Positions 35,840 to 45,194 of a stretch of DNA of 64,000 bases are shown piece after piece. The position numbers were made by a program, and so were the translations under genes. The notes under the pieces are model-generated. The model searched no databases. It had not been told where the DNA came from and saw only the letters and a list, made by a program, of their open reading frames with translations. The stretch comes from Paragyromitra xinjiangensis (taxonomy: Eukaryota; Ascomycota; Pezizomycetes; Pezizales; Discinaceae). How positions within the stretch are numbered: the first letter of the stretch is position 1; the number at the start of each line of letters is the position of its first letter. The stretch spans positions 558,001 to 622,000 of the forward strand of contig JBCAMK010000001.1 in assembly GCA_038503065.1 (NCBI GenBank). The letters are read 5' to 3'.

Positions 35840-36032
35840 TTTAGTGCGCAAACTTGATTGAGTTTCAGAAAAAGTGGGTATAGTATAGTAGTTTACTACA
35901 TGTATACTACCTCAGCAGCTCGAAGTTCATAGGGGGTCGCGACTAATCTGTTTTGGGCTGACGCGCGCCACCTAGCTAGCCACATCTCGTCAGGATTCAT
36001 GAAACATCACTCGATGCCCTGCTCGTCTAGCA
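35840..36032 (+). repeat. tRNA-His-derived SINE-like repeat, copy 4
   Basis: This is the longest copy. The leader TTTAGTGCGCAAACTTGATT leads to GAGTTTCAGAAAAA, then the tRNA-like head GTGGGTATAGTATAGTAGTT. The body has TATACTACCTCAGCA, CATAGGGGGTCGCGACTAAT and CTGTTTTGGGCTGACGCG. The tail has ATTCATGAAACATCACTCGA and CTGCTCGTCTAGC. A TACATGTA octamer interrupts the head at 35903 where other copies have TTTAGTATAC. Confidence 0.65.
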
Positions 36033-36260
36033 CAGCCTTCATATGCATGCTACTTTATTCCAGCATACATAAGATTATAAATTTAAAGAGCTCGTTCTCT
36101 TCGGGCCGACAACATCACGTACGTCATGCAAGATCAATCTGCAGATACTGGTAAGCGAGTAGATAGTCCTTGCCACTTCAATACCGACACGCAAGGAATT
36201 CACGGTCTTTATTTTACATATCAAATTGTAAAACAAAAGATTTTTATCATTATGGGTAGG

Positions 36261-36474
36261 GTATGGTTCCGCGCATCAAGAAGGTGGACCAAACTAATGC
36301 AACATGCAACGCTCTTGGCACAAGGGTTAGGGTTTTTACTCCCCGAGCAGGGCTTTTTTTTTAAGTCCATCATAGCCTGCTCTGTTTTATGTAATTTCCC
36401 CCCCCCAACCCCTATGCCAAGAGCGTTGCATATTGCATTAGTTTAGTCCACCTTCTTGATGTGCGGAACCATAC
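36261..36474. repeat. hairpin (MITE-like) element, 214 bp
   Basis: The left arm begins GTATGGTTCCGCGCATCAAG and runs to CAACGCTCTTGGCA. The reverse complement of the right arm is GTATGGTTCCGCACATCAAG to CAACGCTCTTGGCA. The 59-bp core arms differ at three positions, all transitions, and weaker pairing extends to about 75 bp. The loop contains a T run and a C run. Confidence 0.75.
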
Positions 36475-37257
36475 ATAGGGTGGTGCCGTACACCCGCTTG
36501 TACTGAGAGATACATGTATTCATGAAATCCCAGGAAATTAATTAGTAAATCTAGTCACGACAAGGTGTAGTATCTACGACATGTCTAAACTCGACTAAGT
36601 CACAGGTTTCTCATAAGATACAACTAGCTGTACGTACAGCTATAGCCTATAGCCATTGGCTCTGAGCGCGCGATCGTTTATTATGAAATCATACGCAATA
36701 GATCGACTAACCTGGCGTATGAATAGTCCCGTTAGGCGACTGTCGGTAGATTGAGGCCATAATTTCTGTAGAAAGTGGTTATATGCAGTTGGATGTTATT
36801 TAGCATGTCAATATTCCCATAGTCTCCCTCCCTTCCGACCCACCGTCCCCCAGCTCGATCCACAATTATTTAGTTGACTATAAGCAAGTCGTAAGGTGCC
36901 AGGGGTATAATTGGTACAGCAGCGCCAATTTATCTTAATAATTCCAGGATTTTTCTGGTGCGGCAGTAAGTACCAGAGCTCAAGGTGCACCAGGTATAAA
37001 GTCAATTACTAATTCAAAATACTCCTAGAGCACTTGGTTTCCTTGCCTACGGAGTTTTGCACACAAATACATCATAAGGTGTAGTATAAATTCCATTGCT
37101 TATACTCGTATTGCTTATTCCTAAATGTGCAACTTCAACCTCAACGTCAAATTGAAAAAAAATCGTCTCAAAATCCTTGATCCCATCTTGTCCACTCCTA
37201 ACCAAATCCAGCCCATGCAGCATAAAAATATACCGCAGATCCATGCTCAAGGTTCAA

Positions 37258-38014
37258 TCAAACTTTCGAATACACGGGCGGCGTGTATGTTCCGTTCGGC
37301 AGGTAAGTGGTAGCAGCGGCATTCATACCATCGGAGAAGACAATAGGCACAGGGATTCCGAGTTCAGTGATGTTAATGACCTGACCTGCTGTAAAATTCC
37401 CAATGGCGATATAGTATATGAGATTTGGCTGGACACTATACGTAACGCTAGGGTCAACCTGGAAAGCGGCTTCGACAGTATAAGTGCCAGCCACGCTTTT
37501 ACTGGCGATGCCGGCGTAGATATTGCCTGTATACGATAATATTTGTGAGAAGTTGGTCAAAACTCGAATTGGGACATGATACCCAATCATATTTTTAGAT
37601 TCACTTACTGCCCCCGGTGAAATCTGAGCCGGTTTCAACCAGAAACGATCCTGGCCCTGCTGCATTAGGCGGCTCTGGGATTTCAAACGCAGCGACATTA
37701 TCGGTTACGTAGATTTTGAGAGTCGACCCGAGGACTGGAGGGGTACCGGCTTGGCCAAGTTGGATAGGAGTAGGTGTAGCATCAAACTCAGTGATTTCAA
37801 TGCCCCACGCCAATGCTTCATCTCCGCAGATGCCATAAATGGGATGATTAAATTCGAACGTCGCGTTCCCGGCAACAGGGGGGATTGTTTCGTTGGCCAT
37901 GGCAGTCGCGAAGACAGAAGGACCCCCATCCTGTATGGTTGGGCATTCGGCGTAGAGGAGGAATTTGTGAGATTCAGCGCTACTGTTCGTGACGGTAATC
38001 TGGTAGTCGCTCAT
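37258..38014 (-). CDS. unrecognised 224-aa protein
   Basis: Two exons (38014-37609 and 37526-37258) join in phase across an 82-nt intron (GTAAGT donor, TATACAG acceptor). The protein starts MSDYQITVTNSSAESHKFLL, with no signal peptide. It is rich in Thr, Val and Asn with a regular beta pattern (YTVEAAFQVDPSVTYSVQP, then NLIYYIAIGNF). A single beta-sandwich-like domain is plausible. It ends YTPPVYSKV. I recognise no family. Flanking DNA on both sides is non-coding and repeat-bearing, so it is an isolated gene. Confidence 0.7.
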
Positions 38015-39786
38015 GCTTGTAGAAGAGGCTGCTGCGTTTAGGTTTTTTTGGATGGAGTAGAAGGTTCTGGGTTTTTTGCTGCTGGTGTCGTTATAGAGAT
38101 GGAAGGAAATTCTAGCCCTTTTATATTCCAACCTCCACACCAAGCTGTATTCTCCCTCAAATCTCGAGAAACCTTGTACGGTGTGGTATAGGCAGTAGGA
38201 TACATGTACATGCACAATAGTAATCACCCCAGATGGGTCGATGCATCTAGATCCTGTGTTTGATTGTATCCTCAGCTGTGACTGAGTCGAGCGTTACCTG
38301 CAGCGCAGTTAGCGATAGGCACCATCTCAGCTGAAAGGTACAATTGCAATTATGACACGATATATGAGACAGTGTGACAAAAGGTAACCTAAGCAGCCTT
38401 GGTCTCAAGTTTGTGAGCTTGGATTTATAATATCGTCCTTCACTTTTACCATACTTTAAGCTGAAAGGGTAACCATTTAGATTGTATCATTCAATCTTTT
38501 ATACTAAGAGCAGCTAGATATTAACGCCATCCTAGTCCTTACCTATAGTGCCGTACTGCCCTTTTCGTTCTGCTAGCTCGTTTGCATATCTAAACTCACT
38601 CAAACCAAGTTCCTATCTGTACTATTAAAGCCACGGGGGGCTTGAGGCTTGCTATGGTAATTATTCTGGCAGTGAATATCAGCTAAAGAAACTCTACAAC
38701 CACTCTGGCCTCTACAATCATTCAGGCGAGGGATGCCTGGAGCAATCTAACGTGAGGGGGCGATATGTTGCATGGGTGGGTAAAAAGGGTGTATCAGATG
38801 TGGAAATCCGATAGACTAAACTGCAGTTATCTGTATGAAAGTCAACACTAGCTAAACCCACGACAGACTCATCCGCGGAACATTTTGTGCATTATCTATT
38901 ATCTCTAATCCTCAACCGGTTCGTTTAGCCAGAGTTATATATGGAGGTTCTGAGAGTACACAATCCACCGACAACTATTGGTTGTTCGATCTAGGCTCAG
39001 CGGGTAGGACATGCATAAGGCAGTTTAGATCGCTATCTACACGTCTTAAATTGACTGATTGGTTAGTATTCTATAAAGTGACCACATTGTGGAGCGTTTT
39101 GCGGGGGTGGGGCGCCGGCATGGTGCTGATTCTTTCGACGATAACGGTCTTTGGCTCGCTGTCTTTTTGAGTATGCATCCTAAATAGCCAACTTTTCATT
39201 CTTTCTTGTATCCTGTATCAAAGTCACATCCCATAAATAGGAAATCTTCCTTTCTTTAGTTAAAAGTTAGGGATAAATCTAAACCTAAGGGGTTTTAAAG
39301 CGCAAATTAGTATCTTGCCTAGAATCAATCACCCTCACATAGTTTGTATTGTAAAGGCCGTGCATGTTTTCCGATTTCTACGACCTTATCCACACCCAGA
39401 GCACATCCGTATAACAGATAAGGTGTTTTTTCTAAAGTAATATTTGTAGCAAGAGGCAGCTCACAGAATTCAGAAACATATGCATCCTGCCCGCTACCGA
39501 CACTCCTACCGTATGATCTCGCTTTATCCAGACGGTTACCAAGAGTCGTGGCTGGCGCCATAAAAAAACTCATACTTCCTGAGGGGATCGAAGCAAAGCA
39601 CAGAGCTCCAGCACGAAAACTGGGCCATTTAGGGGGGAATCAAAACCAACATCAGAGCACGCAAGTCAAAGTTGTGTATATTCCACCCAGAAATAGCATA
39701 GTATCCGCAAGCCACCTACTTAGCAACCGTCCGAATAAACCGAGATTATACGGTATTCGTCTTATAGTGCATGAAGCGATTAATGT

Positions 39787-40037
39787 GTACCGTATTCTTT
39801 GGTATCGCGAGAATTTGGCGTCGCGAGAGTGGCGTTGACTCAGACAGTTCCTTATGCCCGAATAGTATACAGTAATGCAGGAGTCAGAAGCTAGTGGCAG
39901 CACACCCCCGTAGGCCTCAGTATTTCTCGAAATCCCCGGCGTAATTCTCAGAGCAGGGAGCTCGCTTGTCTTAGAAAGAGTCACCCACAAGCCACTCCCG
40001 CGACGTCAAATTCTCGCGATACCAAAGAACACGGTAC
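39787..40037. repeat. hairpin (MITE-like) element, 251 bp
   Basis: The left arm GTACCGTATTCTTTGGTATC continues through GCGAGAATTTGGCGTCGCGA. The reverse complement of the right arm is GTACCGTGTTCTTTGGTATC continuing GCGAGAATTTGACGTCGCGG. The 47-bp arms differ at three A/G positions. The interior has no protein-like frame. Confidence 0.7.
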
Positions 40038-41749
40038 CTATATGATGGCCTATAATACAACCGGGGCCTGAGCGTGGCTGGGTGCTTTCTATGGGTTGGC
40101 ACTTCGATCTGTGGGCAGCTTAATGCTGTTTGGGGATTTTTTACTTTTTTTTTAGCTCAGATATCTTCAGCTGAAACCTCATGATGTTGCATTTTCTTCC
40201 TTTTATCGGAAATTCCCATACAAAATCAAAGATTTCGGTTGTTATCGTGGTGAAAACATGGCTAAAAAAATGAACTGTAACCAACCATTTACAAATCATC
40301 CACAGAGGGTCATATGGTCGGTTACCAAAGGGTTTAGTTTAGACTTTATTCTTCAACAAGTACACGTCAACCGCTTCATCCACCATACGCCCAGCAACGA
40401 TCGTACCCTTCAGCTGAGAATTGCAGGTAGTTTTGTTCGAAAACCTCGCCTAAAATTTTCCGATGCGGTCAGGCGCTTCCGCCCATTTTTAAGCCTTGAA
40501 CAGGCTGTCATTTCCTACTAATTTGATTTGGCAAGCCAAACAAAATCCATATAGAGTACGCAGTCTAAAAGCCACCAAGAGTTGGGTTTTGCCCACGCCA
40601 CAACTTTTGTTGCATGCGACACTCCCGCGCCCAGAGATCGAATGAAACGATGATTAAAAAAAGAAAAGCCACCAAGAGTAAGTAGATGTAGGTTAGTCCC
40701 TTTTAATCAACAAATTCCGGAAGGGTCCACGAGCAACAACGATTTGAGAGATTACAAAGAACTATTTCATCTAATGATTTTTCCACGCTAATACCTGGAA
40801 GCTACATAGTTCTTATCCGAGAAAACAAATGTGTACTTGTGATACAATCGGTTGCTCAATATTATAGGGTTCCTAATGAGGGGAGTCTCCTATTGGGTGA
40901 GCGAGGCTCGAGACGGCGACACCACATTGATCAAGCCATTCATGGGGGTTTCCGAGCTGCACCGCATTGCCTATCCCAGCTATGCTAAGATGTGCTTAAC
41001 AAGCGCTAACATGACCGGGCGCATAAGACCAGCCCCTAACCTAAGTCCACTGCGCGTTACTACTTTAGTCTCCTTATGCTTAGCAAGAAATAAGAAAATA
41101 TCGCTAAAATGAGGCAGCAGAGTACTTCGAGTGTGGGGATAAGTCTGTCGACAGGTGGCGGTGCAGCCATTTGCTTGAGAGACTCGAGCTCGCCCAAGTT
41201 TTTCGGTTTTATCGAATAAACTAGGTTAATATCTTTTTATATAGTATTCTCTATTCATTATGCATTTTATCAGGCCTCTCAGGGTGTTGGGAAAGGGGAA
41301 AAAAACCGACATCTTCTGCCCGCACCGCCACCTGCCGCCAGACTTACCCCTGCACCCGAGTACAGTTGTACCTTACTATACTGAACCTAGTAATCCGGCG
41401 GGGTTCGTTTGTTACAGCAAATCGTTTGCCACAACAGATTCAGTATCTATGGAATAGCGCTATAAGTAAGAAAAAATACGCAATCAAATCCGTTCGTTAC
41501 AGTAAGGGATTCAGTTTGTCAAGATTCGGTATAGCAAGGTGTGACATTGAACATCGGTCGCTAAACAAAAAATAATCAATAAAAACAAAGATTAAACCAC
41601 TAAACTAGCACAGCTTCAATATTCTTCGTTAGAATTATATACCCCCTAGGGATGACTTTTTTACGTAAAGATAAAGTGACTACATGTACCCAAATGTTCC
41701 GTGATGCTTACATAAGCAATATATCAACAACTTTACGGACAGACAAGAA

Positions 41750-41922
41750 TACCGTAGGGACGCGAGAGAACAGCCCGGGCGGATGTTCGAATGCCGGTCG
41801 ATTTTTGACTAGCTTTGGCCAATCAGGAGTTTGGTACAGATAGAAACGGGCAATTTTTGCTGGCGCCACTCTGACCAGCATTCGAACATCCGCCCGGGCT
41901 GTTCTCTCGCGTCCCTACGGTA
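41750..41922. repeat. near-perfect hairpin MITE, 173 bp, TA-flanked
   Basis: The left arm starts TACCGTAGGGACGCGAGAGA and runs 50 bp to GAATGCCGGTC. The right arm is its reverse complement with one C/T difference. Both outer ends carry TA (TA-CCGTAGGG and CCCTACGG-TA), fitting the TA target duplication of Tc1/mariner-class transposons. The interior of about 73 bp is non-coding. Arm identity makes this the youngest-looking element in the window. Confidence 0.8.
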
Positions 41923-42762
41923 GCCTCATACCCAGGCTGTTAGGTGGCGTGAAGTGAGGAGGTTGGCAACGGCGCTAATCCATATTAGGCATATTCAACG
42001 TTCACTTCGTGGATTTGCTCTCCAAAACCCTCACCAAATTTTGAAACTTATTGAATCTCGTCCGCGCTCGCTCTATATAGAATAAAGGCACGTAGAAACT
42101 TTTTCCGCACCTTATTATTGCCATCAGCAAAAAGAATTATTTCCTCCCTGAGCTCTAGGAGGCTTGGGATCACCGGGAGGCTCGGGACTCTCCTGGAGAA
42201 TATGTGCCTACCTGGAGGAGCGGATCGTACTCCTCTTCCTCCAGGAGACCCCGGAAGCAGCAGTGTGCTCTCTGGAAGGCACACGGAGGAGCCAGCGGTA
42301 CTCCAGCAGGCTCCGGGAGATCGATATGGGCGCTCCTAACGTTCCATGGATCGCTGTGGAGAAACATAAGTCACACCTGTCACCCTACTCAATTCACTGA
42401 TGTCACGCTGTCACTCAGGTTTGGAAAATAATTTTGACTATTATTATTAACTATCTAATGGATCTATATACACTGAACGAGTCCCCGCATCCTCCTTCCT
42501 GTCCTGCTGCATCCTACCCCTCCTATTCTGAGGTTGGCCGACAAATCCTGAAGGGTATAAAGATCGGATGCTTAGGAGGGATAGATAGACAGAGAGGAAA
42601 CACAACACACTGATGAAGTGGAGGATGATGAAATAAGGAAAATCTCGCTGTCCTTTCTTCCTTTTCTTGGGAGATTTTATTGTAGCAGTTGCTAGGCTAG
42701 GTAGGGCTAAGGGGTTGCCGAAAAAGGTTTAGTAGCGTCAAAACTGTCGATTTTCAACAAGC

Positions 42763-42843
42763 GTGGGTATAGTATAGTGGTTAGTACTTCTCGTTGTGGA
42801 ACACGGTTCCGAGAGGACTCAGGTTCGATTCCTGATACCCACA
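42763..42843 (+). tRNA. tRNA-His (GTG) with a 9-nt intron
   Basis: The acceptor arm GTGGGTA pairs with TACCCAC, followed by the A discriminator. The D arm is GTATAGTGGTTAGTAC. The anticodon stem TCTCG/CGAGA encloses TTGTGG, with GTG at 34-36. An insert AACACGGTT lies after position 37, at the canonical intron site, and removing it leaves the loop TTGTGGC. The T arm is TCAGG-TTCGATT-CCTGA. A and B boxes are intact, so the gene should be transcribed. The upstream sequence (GTCGATTTTCAACAAGC) resembles the leader of the dispersed repeats. Confidence 0.92.
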
Positions 42844-43752
42844 TTTCATTTTGTCATTTCCTTTTACTAACGAAATGTCGACTATTCTCCCACTAAAAGC
42901 TTCCATGGCACCTAGCGATTAGTATTCGGATGTCAGAAACCCTAGCCCCACGCCCGAGCCGTATTCTCTGACTCACTAACACTCATTTGACCCTTCATAC
43001 AAGACTGAGTCAGGCCTAGGTGCAGGTTAGTGTTTCTAGGCCATTCGGATACTTTAATTTTTGTCGAGCAGTAAACCCCCAGCATAGTTCTCCGCACGAA
43101 CTATAGCCGCTCCAGCTTTGCACTGCTAGAAAGTTCCTACATGTGCGCTTGGCTGTTTTAGGTTACGCAACCCCCCTCATGATGGTTCATTGAGTGTCAC
43201 TCGGCCTTCCCTTTGGCCAGTGGCCCGCCCTCACGCTCGGTCTGTCCTTTTTTGTTTAGATCGTTGATTGCATCCAGCGCTAAGCTATGGTAGTGCATAC
43301 AAAGGCCCGATTCCGAAGGCATCTTGCAAGCGGTTTTAACCATACATTTATGTTCTGTTTGCTCGATGAAACCCCCCCAATTCTCATAAGTACAAATCAT
43401 CACATATAGTAGGTGCCGTCCGGAGCCTTTAGCTTCACCTTTCCTTAAGTCGTTTCTGGAACTCTGAACCCCCCCCCCCCAGCTACGTGATAATTGACGA
43501 AAAATAGAAACAAAAAACCAGACCGTAATAATAACAAAAGGACCCAGCTCGGAAAAAAAAGATAAAAAAATTCATCAACGCCAATCCACAATCCACAATC
43601 CGTCAGTCCCATTTTCTAAAAAAAAGCCCCTACAAACCAACCCCCACGTAAACCTTACAAACAAAGAACATTTGGGTTGCAAGTTGTTCAAAGCTACTAG
43701 GTGCTGCCTCAAGGCTTCATATTCCAATGTCCGTCAGTTTTACTCCTTAGGA
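42844..43752. other. intergenic
   Basis: No gene. It contains a 10-C run near 43470, A-rich tracts, and the 3' region of the macrodomain gene at the right. Confidence 0.5.
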
Positions 43753-44799
43753 TTATTTTTCCGCATCTTCTTTATCGACTAAGACAAAATCATCTGCATC
43801 ATCGGACCCGCCAGGGTTCACGGGCTTGGAATCCTCGGGAGCTGTTTCTTTCTTTGGGACTTCTTTCAGTTCTTCGACTGAAGGGGTTGGTTCGGATGAG
43901 ACAGGCTCAGTCGGTTTAGGCTTGCTAGGTTTGGCGTCGGCAGCACCATCAGTAGCCTCATCAAGCTTGGTGGTTTCGGTGGTTTCAGAGGTTTCAGAAG
44001 CTTCAGCTTCTTTAGTTGTCTCTTCGGTTAGTTTTGGGGGTGGGAAATAGTTGCTTAAGAGGGGAGGAAGTTAGACTCGCACTCTAATAGAAGAGCCCTC
44101 AGGTACAACTTACGGGATTAGCTCGTGATAAGCATTCTCATCCTTCTTCTCAAAATTACAAAACACAACCAACTCCATCTTCTCTCCCTCCTCTGTCTCC
44201 AAAAATCTCCTAACTGCCTGAAGCGCCGTTTCAGCTGCCTCATACGACGGGTAACCATAGATACCAGTACTCAACGCACAGAACGCCACAGCCGTTAACC
44301 CATCCTGCACACATAGCTTCAGCGTTTCGGTATAACAGCCTGCCAGCGATTCTGAATGCTCATTGTCCCGTCCCGCCTTCCAGTAGATGGGTCCTACTGC
44401 ATGAATGACCCTTTTACAAGGTAACCTGTACGCTTTCGTCATCTTGGCATGTCCAGTCTGACATTCTCGTAGACGATGACAATCTTCAGCGAGCTCGCGA
44501 CCAGCAGCGTTATGAATTGCGCCGCAAACACCGGCACCCGGAGAGAGTGATTCATTTGCGGCGTTGACAATAGCGCCGTTAGGGAGGTGCAGCTTCGTGA
44601 TGTCTGCACGGATCAAGCCGATTTTAGAGTTTAGGGTTGCAGAGGGGGCGAAGATGGGTTCGGGGCTGAGGGAGAGTTTGTTTTGGCTGTAGAGGAGTGA
44701 GAGGGTAGGAATTTCGGACTGGTTGATTACGGAAGGCATTCTGAGGGGAAGATGGGAGCAGCTTGGAGGGGATGTCTGTAAGAGGCTAAACCAGCTCAT
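43753..44799 (-). CDS. macrodomain (ADP-ribose-binding) protein
   Basis: Exons 44799-44114 and 44053-43753 join in phase (60-nt intron, GTAAGT donor), giving 328 residues. The MacroD-type macrodomain is clear: ADITKL, AIVNAANESL, GAGVCGAIHNAAG, RVIHAVGPIYW and CALSTGIYGYP. In MacroD-type hydrolases the glycine-rich loop usually reads GGVDGxIH; here the Asp is a Cys. The C-terminal 100 residues are an acidic Glu/Thr/Lys-rich disordered tail. The first 20 residues (MSWFSLLQTSPPSCSHLPLR) could be a presequence, or translation may begin at MPSVINQ (44739). Likely role: binding or removal of ADP-ribose. It is divergent from PMS1. Confidence 0.88.
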
Positions 44800-45194
44800 T
44801 GGAACGGTGGGAAATGTCAGAGCTACTTGATCACGAGATGGGATGGTGGATTGAAGGAATGTTCTGGATACCTATATATATGTGTTTACGGGTTTATCTG
44901 GCAAGTATTCAGAGTTGCGTGGTTGGATGTATTTTGGAAAGCTGTCCTTTTTGCCAGTGACTCTAAGGCTGTCGTTGGTTGTTGGTTAGTTGGTGGGGCT
45001 TGAGACGACCCTGGACCGCGGGGTCGTAAGGCAACAGCGACGACAGGGATGCAGCCGGGTAACGAGACCGGGGCACAGCTACATATGTCACACCCGTCGT
45101 TAGCCTTGCCTTTAAACAACGCGTCCGCCACGTGTAATTCCACTTTACGCGCCCACACATATCCACCCCACAACCACCCCCCCAACCACCATCA
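44800..45194. promoter_or_regulatory. divergent promoter of the macrodomain gene and PMS1
   Basis: This 395 bp separates the two start codons. It includes GC-rich patches near 45005-45060 and a CCACCCC-rich leader next to PMS1. No specific site is assigned. Confidence 0.5.

Larger units (their letters stand above)
33779..37257. other. intergenic with repeats
   Basis: It holds a telomere-like triplet (34097-34114), one CATGAAATATCACTC motif (34585), a small ORF (35316-35495), a tRNA-His-derived repeat (35840-36032) and a hairpin element (36261-36474). A short frame just after the HET gene (33788-34006) has one hydrophobic stretch and no family. Confidence 0.6.
38015..42762. other. gene-poor stretch with hairpin elements
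   Basis: About 4.7 kb with no supportable gene. It contains hairpin elements at 39787-40037 and 41750-41922, and TACATGTA near 38202 and 41681. A GC-rich patch at 42150-42330 has repeated CTCCTGGAG-like words in several open frames. A plus frame at 38982-39170 ends in a hydrophobic segment and could be the tail of a lost membrane protein gene. Confidence 0.55.

Noticed and set aside
42118..42400. Several overlapping open frames in a GC-rich patch
   Set aside because: The openness comes from repeated CTCCTGGAG-like words and GC bias; no frame has a family, splice or start context.
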